A stretch of 17,017 nucleotides of DNA from Betaproteobacteria bacterium (GTDB taxonomy: Bacteria > Pseudomonadota > Gammaproteobacteria > Burkholderiales > Usitatibacteraceae). The position numbers and the translations under genes are program-made. The DNA is taken from assembly GCA_025362705.1 (NCBI GenBank), contig JANYFH010000321.1, positions 1 through 17,017 on the forward strand, in the 5' to 3' direction. The notes under the pieces are model-generated. The model did no database searches. It was not told the origin of the DNA and worked only from the letters and a program-made list of their open reading frames with translations. The number at the start of each line of letters is the position of its first letter. The first letter of the stretch is position 1. Positions 6,601 through 15,240 of this stretch are shown here, in pieces.

Positions 6601-8266
6601 ATTCGCTTGAGGACATACCCGTGTCTGCCTTGTCGCGCCGCTCCCGCACTCGTTCGCGCTTGCTGGAGAACCAAATCTGCCGGAACGTGCTGAGCTTTTC
6701 CTTCCACGTCAGTCCCTCACTCGACAGCGCTTCCATGAAATTGGAAAGCCGTTTGGAGATGGCTACTGTGTACACGCCCAGCGCAACCGTTGGCACGAAT
6801 ACCACCAGGAAGATCAAGAATTTATCGTACGTCCCCAAATCGGAATGGCTGTAAAGATTCATGCCCAGAAACCCAGTCACCACGGTGCCGACCATGCCGC
6901 ATGAAGACACGACCGTCAGGCGCATGGCATTGTCGGCCTGCTTGCGATGCCGATCCGCGTCCAGGTATTCATTGATGTCGCGCGCTTCTTCGCGTACTTC
7001 GTTGTACAACGCATCGGAGCCGAGTTGGTGGCTCCAGCGCTTGAAAAAATCGCTGGCCTGCACCTGTGTCGAGATCTCGTGAAACCAGTAACGGTGGTTA
7101 AAACGCAAGAACACTTCCAGCGTTTCGCGTACATGCTTCTTGAATTGTTTGACGGATTCAAAGTCGCGTACATTCAGGCGTTCTACTGCACGCGAAAAGC
7201 GATTCGACAGCGACAGAAGCGCGGCCTTGTGAAAATGCGCAATCAATCCGATCTGGAAAAACTGGTGGCGGAACTGGCGCAGCAGCAGGCCATTCGGCCG
7301 ATATTCGGTAATTGCGGCGAAGCCCACACCGCAAAAGAAGTAGCGAGTATCCATATCCGCACCACGATGCAAAGGATCCCAATAGCGGTCGTAGCAGTAT
7401 TGCTGCTCGAAATCGGCGAGAAAGCCCGTGGAATACGGTAGCGTGTCTGATTCCCCCCACTTGGCGGCAAAGCCGATTCGCACCATGTCACCGCGCGACA
7501 GCACACTTGGGTCATCGAATGAAAGATAACTCATGATCGGAATGCGTTTGTTCTCGATCTGGTAATACTTCATTACGCCGCCGGGCAGATACGCCGGGAT
7601 CAGCGGCGAAAGAAAATATTCCCAGTGCAGCGACAGCGGTGTCTGGCGCTGGTTGCGCACCAGTTCAAGATATTTTTCGCGATCCTCGTAGTCGGATTTG
7701 GACAGCAACGCCGGCGAACCGGTTGCATCTCGACCCCAGAATTCGACCGTGTGCAGGCAATGGGCACCACCGCCATCTCCCTCCCACGCTGGCGGATAGG
7801 GGCGCCCGAATCGATCCATGATTTCGACGGCGATATTCAGTGGAATGTTTTCACCAGCAACTTCCAGCACTGCAAGCGCCACGTCAATGTCATAAAAAAA
7901 ATACAGCCTCGCACGCTTCACCTGCAGCGTAATCTCCTCAGCGCCAGGCTCTGTTCGTAAATGGACTTCCTCCAGATCATGGCGCTGAAACGTGTGCAAT
8001 GAGGACTGCGCGCCGCGACCTTCGTCGCCAACGCCATACAAAAATCGCTGCACATAGGGTAGAAAATAAACAAACTCTTCGTAGCCCGCCAGGCAGGACT
8101 CATCCTCTATCAACAGGGCATCGTCGACAAATTCCCACGGCCCCGGGCGACGCTTCAACATGTCCCAGTAAGATATCGGGTCAACACCGACCTCGCGCCG
8201 CAATGGCCGCAAGGTGATCGGCCACAACAGCGTGTGGTTGAATTCACGAACAATTTTTTCTGACAT
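6599..8266 (-). CDS. CorA-like membrane protein with long N-terminal domain
   Basis: The 555-residue product ends with two transmembrane helices (about 446-466 and 482-503) joined by a loop starting GMNLYSHSD. The GMN at about 468-470 is the signature of CorA-family Mg2+/metal channels at the end of the first pore helix. A basic cytoplasmic tail (about 503-555) follows, which CorA itself lacks. The remaining 440 or so residues are soluble. They contain charged helical stretches just before the membrane (e.g. VKQFKKHVRETLEVF, EVREEARDINEYLDADRHRK) like the CorA stalk, and a novel-looking N-terminal region with WEYFLSPLIPAY and FFQIGLIAHFHKAALLSL. The ATG at 8266 (MSEKIVREFNH) is preferred over an upstream TTG at 8290; neither has a good Shine-Dalgarno. 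It starts 42 bases after the prolyl oligopeptidase stop. Metal transport is inferred from the motif and not shown. Confidence 0.75.
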   Translation of the reverse strand: MSEKIVREFNHTLLWPITLRPLRREVGVDPISYWDMLKRRPGPWEFVDDALLIEDESCLAGYEEFVYFLPYVQRFLYGVGDEGRGAQSSLHTFQRHDLEEVHLRTEPGAEEITLQVKRARLYFFYDIDVALAVLEVAGENIPLNIAVEIMDRFGRPYPPAWEGDGGGAHCLHTVEFWGRDATGSPALLSKSDYEDREKYLELVRNQRQTPLSLHWEYFLSPLIPAYLPGGVMKYYQIENKRIPIMSYLSFDDPSVLSRGDMVRIGFAAKWGESDTLPYSTGFLADFEQQYCYDRYWDPLHRGADMDTRYFFCGVGFAAITEYRPNGLLLRQFRHQFFQIGLIAHFHKAALLSLSNRFSRAVERLNVRDFESVKQFKKHVRETLEVFLRFNHRYWFHEISTQVQASDFFKRWSHQLGSDALYNEVREEARDINEYLDADRHRKQADNAMRLTVVSSCGMVGTVVTGFLGMNLYSHSDLGTYDKFLIFLVVFVPTVALGVYTVAISKRLSNFMEALSSEGLTWKEKLSTFRQIWFSSKRERVRERRDKADTGMSSSE

Positions 8267-8308
8267 CGTCGAGATCGCTGATATCGTCAATATGGCCGGT
8301 TATTCACA

Positions 8309-10645
8309 CTACCTAGGTTGAAACCCAGGCTCACCAAACTTCCAAAGCAAAAAAGAATACACGTCTGCCAACTCGCCGTTGCGCTGCGAACGCGTCGAAC
8401 CGACTCCATGACCCGCATCGTAATCCAAACGCAGCAACACCGGTTCAGAATTCTTCACACTTGAGACTGCAGCCTGCAATCGTGCCGCCATTTTGCTCGA
8501 TTGCCAGACTTCGACGCGCGGATCATTCACACCGTGCATCAGCAATACGGCCGGGTACACAGTGCCGTCTTTCACGTGGTGATACGAACTCATCATCAAC
8601 AAGCCTTTGAATCCATCTGCCGTTTTCACGCTGCCGAATTCAGGAATATTTGGCGGACCATTCGGCGTGAATTCCGCACGCAAGGTATCCAGCGAACCAA
8701 CGTTTGACACCACCGCTGCAAACAAATCAGGTCGCTCGGTGAGCGCGCGACCAACCGTGATACCACCGGCACTGCCGCCCTGAATGGCGAGCCTGTCTTT
8801 TCTCGTGAATTTACGCTCCACGACATATTCGGCACACGCAATCAGATCGCGCCAGGTATTTGGCTTGGTGAGTTTTTGCCCGTCCTTATGCCACGGATCG
8901 CCGAACTCACCGCCGCCACGCACATGGCAGATGCCAAGAATGCCACCGCGCTCCAGCCACGCCAACGTACTCGGGCTGAATGTAGGTGATTGGGTAATTC
9001 CGTAGGCGCCATAGGCGCGCAGCAACGTCGGATTGTGACCGTTGAGCGTAGTGCCTTTTTTATAAATCAACGTGACCGGCACTTTGACGCCGTCCCTGGC
9101 CGTGACCATCAGGCGCACTTCATCAATCGCAGAAAAATCAACCGCCGATTTTGGATGCAGCGGCAGCAGGATAACGTTTGCCGTGCGCTCTTCTATATTC
9201 ACGTAACGCGGTGCTTCGGTCCAGCCTTCGAGACGCAAAATCGCGCCTGGCCGTTTCGGGTGCGTGACGATCTGACGGATCGCAAGGTCAAACGGCAGGC
9301 GCACGAATTCGAGCTTGCCGCCACTAAACACGCTGTTGCTGAAATTGAGCCGCTGCAATCGATCCACGCCGGCAAACAACTCGCGGATGTAGAGGGCATC
9401 CTGCGCGACGGCAAGCTGTTTGATTACGGTGTCGCCAGCCGGGACGATGGTCGTTGCGGTGGCAATATCGGGGCGCGCGACCGAGGTGCGAACTACTTTG
9501 TTGCGCGGCGCGTTCTTGGCTGTCAACAAATACATACCGCCATCGTGAACAGCATAGCTGGTGACAAGATCGGTTGGATCCGCCACTTTGCGCCATATCA
9601 GCGGCTGCGAATAAATTGACGCGGGGCCCGACGCCGGTGCGATGTAGATGCTTATTTCATTCAAATCGCCGTGGCGAACGGTGCCGATGAGAAAGCGTCC
9701 ATCGGCCGTCATTTCCACACCAGGAATATCGATATCCGCAAAGTCGATCTTTGTATCGCTGACAACGCCACTGCCAAACACGGCTTCATCTTTTTCCACT
9801 TCACGTCCGAGCACATGGCGATAGACACGGCTGAACAGATAACGATTCGTTGTCCTGCCTGCTTTCAACGCCGGCAGGCGATTGTAGAAAAATGCACGGC
9901 TGTCATCCGTCCACGCGCTCTCCTGCGCGAAGCCGATGCGATCAATGGACACCCCAAGATCCTTCGCCGTACCGACATCAACAATACGCAGGGACGTATC
10001 TTCGGAGCCGCCAGCCGCAATGCCGACCAACACGTGCTTGCCATCGGGCGCAGCGTTAAAGTAGTCGAGCGCAAAACGTTGTCCGGGTGTATTGACCGAT
10101 TGCGTATCGAACAGCATGCGCTCGGCCCCATTGATTCCATCGCGAACATAGAGTTTGCGCATGCTTTCGCCGGGAGACAACTTGTAGTAAAAAACTCGCG
10201 TCGATGTGCCGCTCCCGGCGATCTGCACACCGGAAATTGCTATGCCCGCCTCTGAAAGCGTGCTGATTCTGTTCAGCATTGCCTCTCTGCCGGGTATGGC
10301 GTCGAGCGCATTGCGTGCAAACTCCCCCTGCGCTTTCATGTAGGCGATCGTATCCAGATCTTTGACATCTTCAAGATGACGATACGGATCAACAACGGTC
10401 TGGCCAAAAAATGTTTCGCTGACGTTGATAATGAGCGCTGCAGGCGGGACGGCCTTGCGCGGCAGTTCGGGCGCTGGCGCTACAGGTGCGCTCACGAGCT
10501 TGGGCGCCTCCACGGGAGGGGGTGTCGCGCAGGACGCGAGAACGCATGCGAGTACAGACAGTGATGCGGTCGTTATCGCGCGGCGTAAAAGAATGAAATT
10601 CCGCAATGATCGATTGGACAATTTCACGCTCCGAGTGTTATTCAA
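8309..10645 (-). CDS. Prolyl oligopeptidase family serine peptidase (S9A), predicted lipoprotein
   Basis: The 778-residue product has a basic N-region, a hydrophobic stretch and a lipobox VLASC around residue 39, so it is predicted to be lipid-anchored in the envelope. A Pro/Ala linker follows. The sequence VDPYRHLEDVKD marks the start of the S9A N-terminal segment, followed by the beta-propeller (about 140-480). The C-terminal alpha/beta-hydrolase domain carries catalytic Ser625 in QGGSAGG, Asp708 in HGVNDPRVEVWQ and His746 in DAGHGVGST. It should cleave short peptides after proline. The start is uncertain. The frame can only open at a TTG (10643-10645) or a GTG six codons later, because no in-frame ATG precedes the signal sequence. 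GAAGGG motifs occur upstream of the TTG. It lies 49 bases downstream of fpr on the same strand and 42 bases before the CorA-like gene. Confidence 0.9.
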   Translation of the reverse strand: MNNTRSVKLSNRSLRNFILLRRAITTASLSVLACVLASCATPPPVEAPKLVSAPVAPAPELPRKAVPPAALIINVSETFFGQTVVDPYRHLEDVKDLDTIAYMKAQGEFARNALDAIPGREAMLNRISTLSEAGIAISGVQIAGSGTSTRVFYYKLSPGESMRKLYVRDGINGAERMLFDTQSVNTPGQRFALDYFNAAPDGKHVLVGIAAGGSEDTSLRIVDVGTAKDLGVSIDRIGFAQESAWTDDSRAFFYNRLPALKAGRTTNRYLFSRVYRHVLGREVEKDEAVFGSGVVSDTKIDFADIDIPGVEMTADGRFLIGTVRHGDLNEISIYIAPASGPASIYSQPLIWRKVADPTDLVTSYAVHDGGMYLLTAKNAPRNKVVRTSVARPDIATATTIVPAGDTVIKQLAVAQDALYIRELFAGVDRLQRLNFSNSVFSGGKLEFVRLPFDLAIRQIVTHPKRPGAILRLEGWTEAPRYVNIEERTANVILLPLHPKSAVDFSAIDEVRLMVTARDGVKVPVTLIYKKGTTLNGHNPTLLRAYGAYGITQSPTFSPSTLAWLERGGILGICHVRGGGEFGDPWHKDGQKLTKPNTWRDLIACAEYVVERKFTRKDRLAIQGGSAGGITVGRALTERPDLFAAVVSNVGSLDTLRAEFTPNGPPNIPEFGSVKTADGFKGLLMMSSYHHVKDGTVYPAVLLMHGVNDPRVEVWQSSKMAARLQAAVSSVKNSEPVLLRLDYDAGHGVGSTRSQRNGELADVYSFLLWKFGEPGFQPR

Positions 10646-10694
10646 TATCCCTTCATCCCTTCGAATGACGGACTATATATACTTGCAGTAATGT

Positions 10695-11528
10695 CTACCA
10701 GTAATTCTCAACAATAATATGTCCCGGTTCCAGTTTCCGGTTCATGCGAAATCCCCGGCTTTTGAGGAGCTTGCGCATGGTTTCAACCATCTCCGGATTG
10801 CCACATAGCATGAATCGTGAACGCGTATCGCTCAACGTGACACCAGCTGCCGCTTCGAGTTCACCGGACTCCACCAGCGTGTTGATGCGTCCATGCAGCG
10901 CGCCGTGCAGAGTATCGCGCGTAAGGGTTTTGACGAAATGAAATTTCGCCATTCCTTCGCGCACATGATCGGCGGCGAGTTGCTCCAGCTCTTCGGTGTA
11001 ACCCAGGTCGTGTCGTTCGCGAACCGAGAGCACTACGATAATATTTTCAAAGCGCTTCCATATCGCTTCGTCGCGAAGCATCGAAACATACGGTGCCAAG
11101 CCGGTACCGGTACTGATGAGCCACAAATCCTGCTCGCGCCCGGGCTGCTTGAAACGGTCTATCGTCAGGAACCCCTGCGGCATCTGTTCCACCAGCATCG
11201 TATCGCCGATATTCAAGGTACCCACTCGTCGCGAGAATTCACCGATGGGTACGACCAGCAAAAAAAACTCCATGAAAGGTTGATGCGGTGCGGACACGAT
11301 CGAGTACGCACGCCAGAGTGATTCCCCATTTTCTTTGATCAGACCAATTCGTGCGAACTGTCCCGGCGCAAAAATGTAACCCGGATCACGCCGCAGACGA
11401 AACGACATCAGTGCGGGATTCCAGCGATGCAACCACACAATTGGCTCTTCGGTGATTTTCGCGGACGTGGATGCGAGCGGGACGAATAGCGAAGAATGCG
11501 TCGCGGCTGGTATGGGGGCGTTCGACAT
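10695..11528 (-). CDS. fpr: Ferredoxin--NADP+ reductase (FPR class, FAD-dependent)
   Basis: This 277-residue cytoplasmic flavoenzyme passes electrons between NADPH and ferredoxin or flavodoxin, often in oxidative-stress or biosynthetic redox supply. FAD binding is shown by RAYSIVSAP (73-81) and the VPIGEFSRRV segment (93-102). NADP binding is shown by GTGLAPY (141-147) and LCGNPEMV (241-248). The C-terminal ENYW with a terminal aromatic residue is typical of bacterial FPRs. About 23 residues precede the usual start (EPIVWLHRWN), and no alternative start lies there, so the ATG at 11528 is kept. No clear Shine-Dalgarno is present. An AGTCTA at 11580-11585 would read TAGACT with an upstream TG on the minus strand, a possible extended -10. 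The S9A peptidase gene follows on the same strand. Confidence 0.95.
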   Translation of the reverse strand: MSNAPIPAATHSSLFVPLASTSAKITEEPIVWLHRWNPALMSFRLRRDPGYIFAPGQFARIGLIKENGESLWRAYSIVSAPHQPFMEFFLLVVPIGEFSRRVGTLNIGDTMLVEQMPQGFLTIDRFKQPGREQDLWLISTGTGLAPYVSMLRDEAIWKRFENIIVVLSVRERHDLGYTEELEQLAADHVREGMAKFHFVKTLTRDTLHGALHGRINTLVESGELEAAAGVTLSDTRSRFMLCGNPEMVETMRKLLKSRGFRMNRKLEPGHIIVENYW

Positions 11529-11655
11529 AATGACGAGCAGATTGCGCCTTGGGTTAGCGCGTGGGCGCAGGATTTTGGTAGTCTAGCAAATTAGCTGTGG
11601 GTGATGCTGGACATCACACCCATGGCGCGCAGCGGCGCCGATGACGCTATGTCAG

Positions 11656-14600
11656 CTAATTTCCGCGCCGCAATGCTGGTCGCGACACCTTGCCGCCAAC
11701 GCTGAACGACGCGCGATCCTGCGCCACGGTGGAGCGAATCTCCGACATTACACCGCCCGACAGCGCACTGTTGGACATCGTCACATTCACATTGCCGTTA
11801 GCCAGTAGCACACCGCCGACGAATTTCAATTTATCAAAGTGAATTACACCGTCTGCCACCCGCAATTGGCCGGTGAGATCGCTGAACTTCGATTGGCCGC
11901 CAACACTTCCTGGAGAGCGCATTACCTGTACCAGATCGACGTTTCCAACTGCGCCGTCTTTCACCTCGAAGTTGCCCTGGATGTTCGGTTTGTCGAGAAG
12001 CGCACCGATAGTCGCTGCTTCACCTACGGCCGCAAACTTTCCCTCGAGTTTTCCGGACAACGAAATATCTCGCGTGAAAACCTGCGTCAATTGATCGACT
12101 TTGATTTTTTCAACGCCAAGTTCACCATTAAACGAAAGCCCCTGCTGCCACGAAATCTTGAGATTGCCTGACCCGGTACCCTCGAATACTTTCACATCGA
12201 CCTGCGGAAAAACCATCCCGCCATCAAACATCGTACCTTTGGCAGTCAGATTCGTGACGGGCACGGGAGTACCGATCGGAAGATTCAATCCCCGCGCAGA
12301 AAATTCGATAGCCCAAGGGTCGTTAACCGCTGCACCAGGGGTGGCATCGGCTGTAGCGCCCTTGTTGGGTGAAACATCGATAGTCCATTTGCCGTCTTTG
12401 GCGCGTGCCGACGCCTGCACAATCTTGCCCGCCTTGTCGAGTTTCAGGTCGGCATCGAACATATCCAGCGCCACGCCGTTTACCTCAATCTTGACGCTAC
12501 GCAACACGATCTTGCCAATTTCGATGCCCTTGCCGCGACCTTCCGCATCGGCCCACTTGAGCGCGCGCGGCAATGCATCGGCCGCGATGTTTACCTCGGT
12601 CAGCTCAAGCGTATCGATAACGAAACGGTCGCCGAACAAAGTCGCCAAATCCATATAGAGCCTGCCGGTGGCGGCCTTCGCATCGAGTACCTTGCCGAGC
12701 GACAAATTATCGACCTTCACATGCGGGCGCGGAAACAGTGCCACGCGCAAACCGCCAGAGGACACGTCATCGTGCAGCCATTCTGCGAGTGATTTTTCCA
12801 GCCTTGAATTGACCGCACCCAGCGGAATCACCTGCACCAGAACCACGGCAAGCACGACCAGCGCAACCGCGCCGAGCGCCAGCCAGCGCAAGGCATTGCC
12901 GCCTTTTTTTGCACCGCGCCGTTTGGGCTTGGGACCTTCCAACATTGCTTCGTGGGAAGCCATCTCATTTTGTTCGGCCAGTTCTTTGAGGCGCGCCACC
13001 TGTGCATCGCGCTGGCGCTGCTCGGCCTCTTCTTCCATGCGCGCTTTTTCCTCGGCCTTCTCGCGTCCTTTTCGTTCTACTGCGACGCGAGCTTCTACTC
13101 CTTGTTCGATGCGCTCACGTTCCTGGCGCTCGGCCGCAATGCGTGCTTCTGCATCCTGCTCGATGCGCTCGCGCTGCGCCGTCTGGTCGGCGGCTTCACG
13201 CGAAGCCTCTTCGCGCGCGCGCATTTCGGCAAGCGCCTTTTGCTCGGCACCCTCACGCGCCTTGCGTTCGGCGTCGAGCTTGGCCTGACTCTCGCGGTCG
13301 GATTTTTCGCGCATCTCCTGCTCGACCAGCATGCGCGCCTGTGCCTGTACCTTCGCCTCCTGTTCGGCCTGGAGCCTGGCCTTCATTTCGGCCTCAACGC
13401 GCGCGCGATCAGCTGCTTCTTCGCGAGCCCGCGCTTCGAGACGAATGCGATTCTGTGCCTCAAGATTCTTGCGCGTTTCAGCTTCCGCTTCTGCGGCGCG
13501 ACGGGCGTCTTCTTCTGCCTTCAGGCGTACCGCGAATTCGGCTGCTGCCTTGGCAGCGGCAACGGCCTGCGCCTCGGCCATCCTGCGGGATTCCGCCTCG
13601 ACCCGCGCGCTTTCCTCACGAACGCGGGCGATCTGCACTTCCATTTCGGCGCGAATACGGACTTCCTGCTCAGCGAGCATTTTTTTCGCTTCCACCTCGG
13701 CGTTGGCTTTCGCCTCCAACTCGACCCGGGCGAGCATGCTGCGTTCTGCGACCAACTGTTCTTCGAGCATGCGTCGTGCGTCATCACGCGCTTCGGCCAT
13801 GATGGCCGCTTCGACTTCAGCGCGGGCACTTTCTTCAACATCCGACTTCAGCAAGGTCTCCATCTCGGCACGAACCTTCGCCTCGATTTCTTCCTTCAAT
13901 TGATGGCGCAGATCACGCTGCGCAGCTTCGAATTCCTGTTGCTGCCGTTTAGCGGCGGCTTCGGCCTGCACACGCGCTTCCGCCAACGCACGCGCTTCGG
14001 TCTCGGCTCTGGAGCGCGCTTCTGCCAACGCTTGCGCCTCTGCTTCTGCCGCAGCACGCGCCGCAGACAACGCCTGTTGCTGCATGGCCGCTTTTTCGGC
14101 CTGCTCGCGCGTCAACGCTGCGGTGGCTTCGCTGGCGGTGTCGCGCTGCTTTTTTTCTTCGGCAATTTTTACGTCCAGAGCGACCCTGGCTGTTTCTGCT
14201 GCGGCCTGGGCGCGCTTTGCTTCTTCGATCGCCCGTTCCTCGGCCTCCCGGCGCGCTCTTGCCTCCACATCCAGTCGCGCGCGCAATTGCGCCTCGCGTT
14301 CGGTCCGTGCACGCGCTTCTACCTGCGCCTTCTCGCGCGCCAACGCAAGCGCCGCAGTGAGTTCGGCATCGTTATTGGCTGCCGGTGCCGGTGTGTGTAT
14401 CGGTGCCGGCGCGGTGGCGCGCTCTACCTGGCCCGCAGAGGCCGGGGTGCGGTATTGGGAAGGTTTGAAGGAGGCTGTCGCAGACGGATCAAACGCAGCT
14501 TTTTTTGTCGGCGCTGTAAAATCAAAATCGTCGTCATCCCCGCCAAAATCGCTCAGCGGCTCTTCTTTCTTGACTTCGAATACCTTGACGTATCCTTCTT

Positions 14601-14790
14601 TTTGCAGCGCAGACAGCACTTTCGCCAGCGCCGGCATGGCAAGGTCGGCTTTATCCACCAGTGTATCGACGTTGGATCGACCGTCGATTACTTTCAACAC
14701 CTTCGTCATCTCACGCGAGAGCGACTGGGTCTTCTGGTTTACCTGCGTGACGCCCTTGGCGGTCTTGGTGAAAATTGTTTTTGCATCCAT
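11656..14790 (-). CDS. Large coiled-coil envelope protein with winged-helix-like N-terminus and AsmA-like C-terminal domain
   Basis: The 1044-residue product has four parts. Residues 1-75 look like a small winged-helix domain (VLKVIDGRSNVDTLVDKADL, then LAKVLSALQKEGYVKVFE). Residues 76-140 are a low-complexity linker (DFGGDDDDFDF, then Pro/Ala-rich). Residues about 141-617 are nearly all Ala, Glu, Arg, Lys and Gln, with heptad-like spacing, predicted as one long coiled coil. After a basic patch (KPKRRGAKKGG, 621-631), one hydrophobic helix (about 634-656) crosses the membrane. Residues 657-1044 are beta-rich and resemble AsmA/DUF748 proteins, ending with FSDLTGQLRVADGVIHFDKL and NVNVTMSNSALSG. 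The predicted topology is coil in the cytoplasm and AsmA-like domain in the periplasm. An 18-residue tandem repeat lies at 541-576. No clear ribosome-binding site precedes the ATG. The AsmA role (lipid transport or envelope assembly) is family knowledge; function here is unknown. Confidence 0.8.
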   Translation of the reverse strand: MDAKTIFTKTAKGVTQVNQKTQSLSREMTKVLKVIDGRSNVDTLVDKADLAMPALAKVLSALQKEGYVKVFEVKKEEPLSDFGGDDDDFDFTAPTKKAAFDPSATASFKPSQYRTPASAGQVERATAPAPIHTPAPAANNDAELTAALALAREKAQVEARARTEREAQLRARLDVEARARREAEERAIEEAKRAQAAAETARVALDVKIAEEKKQRDTASEATAALTREQAEKAAMQQQALSAARAAAEAEAQALAEARSRAETEARALAEARVQAEAAAKRQQQEFEAAQRDLRHQLKEEIEAKVRAEMETLLKSDVEESARAEVEAAIMAEARDDARRMLEEQLVAERSMLARVELEAKANAEVEAKKMLAEQEVRIRAEMEVQIARVREESARVEAESRRMAEAQAVAAAKAAAEFAVRLKAEEDARRAAEAEAETRKNLEAQNRIRLEARAREEAADRARVEAEMKARLQAEQEAKVQAQARMLVEQEMREKSDRESQAKLDAERKAREGAEQKALAEMRAREEASREAADQTAQRERIEQDAEARIAAERQERERIEQGVEARVAVERKGREKAEEKARMEEEAEQRQRDAQVARLKELAEQNEMASHEAMLEGPKPKRRGAKKGGNALRWLALGAVALVVLAVVLVQVIPLGAVNSRLEKSLAEWLHDDVSSGGLRVALFPRPHVKVDNLSLGKVLDAKAATGRLYMDLATLFGDRFVIDTLELTEVNIAADALPRALKWADAEGRGKGIEIGKIVLRSVKIEVNGVALDMFDADLKLDKAGKIVQASARAKDGKWTIDVSPNKGATADATPGAAVNDPWAIEFSARGLNLPIGTPVPVTNLTAKGTMFDGGMVFPQVDVKVFEGTGSGNLKISWQQGLSFNGELGVEKIKVDQLTQVFTRDISLSGKLEGKFAAVGEAATIGALLDKPNIQGNFEVKDGAVGNVDLVQVMRSPGSVGGQSKFSDLTGQLRVADGVIHFDKLKFVGGVLLANGNVNVTMSNSALSGGVMSEIRSTVAQDRASFSVGGKVSRPALRRGN
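13063..13170 (-). repeat. Two 54-bp tandem units coding an 18-residue coiled-coil repeat
   Basis: Residues 541-558 (ERIEQDAEARIAAERQER) and 559-576 (ERIEQGVEARVAVERKGR) of the large protein match at 12 of 18 positions and are adjacent. The DNA units also align but are diverged. This suggests that the coil grew by internal duplication. Confidence 0.6.
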
Positions 14791-15240
14791 CGCTTTATTC
14801 TTCTTTCAAAGATTGCACTGACAGCGCCGGAAATTTGTTCTACCCGTTAATATTATTTGGGCTTGCGGGACGGGAGAGCATCGATTCAGGTGTTTATCTT
14901 CTCACGAATCATGATTTAGCGACAGTTCGCACCTGTACCAATCGGTAACAGTCGCAAGACAACGAAGCCGCTCCACCGGCGATTTCAGGACCAGGCACAA
15001 TTTGTGCCGGTCAATTCAAAACCCGTTTCATCGCACGAGAAGCCGACTTCACTACATACAGCGCTACACACAGTGTAAAAAAACAGATTTTGCGCGTTTC
15101 CCGAAACAGCAGTACGCGGACCGGGCTGCGCGAATCCTCACTTTCCAATCAGGATAACTCAATTATCGGCGCGGCTTTCCAGGTATTTATGCCCTGAAAG
15201 GCGCACCGATACATGATCCCTGCGTTTAACGCATTACCGC
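14791..15240. other. 450-bp gene-free region
   Basis: Between the start of the 1044-residue protein gene and the end of the LysR gene there is no open reading frame with coding character on either strand. It should hold the promoter of the large gene, but I see no convincing -10/-35 pair. A short perfect palindrome (14994-15008) is listed separately. GCGTTAAACGC (15222-15232) just past the LysR stop is a small dyad without a T-run, so it is not a good terminator. Confidence 0.6.
14994..15008. promoter_or_regulatory. 15-bp perfect palindrome, possible operator
   Basis: GGCACAATTTGTGCC has 7-bp arms around a single T. It lies about 200 bases upstream of the 1044-residue protein gene and about 230 bases downstream of the LysR gene. 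Isolated short palindromes like this are often repressor or activator sites, but no regulator can be assigned. Confidence 0.3.

Noticed and set aside
8990..9619. A 209-codon plus-strand frame within the prolyl oligopeptidase gene
   Set aside because: It is antisense to the well-supported S9A peptidase and shows only shadow composition.
11597..11622. Hairpin around GTGATG-CTGGA-CATCAC between the large gene and fpr
   Set aside because: It has only six perfect pairs plus a bulged extension and no T-run on the minus strand, so I did not call it a terminator.
12952..14850. A 632-codon open frame on the plus strand opposite the large coiled-coil gene, plus other long antisense frames there
   Set aside because: The sense strand is built of GCN, GAR and CGN codons, whose complements rarely form stops. 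The antisense product is a Phe/Leu/Arg/Cys-rich string without domains or a ribosome-binding site, so it is a composition shadow.
15066..15087. TACAC-ACA-GTGTA stem next to a run of A residues
   Set aside because: The stem is five bases, and the T-run on the minus strand precedes rather than follows it, so it cannot terminate LysR transcription.
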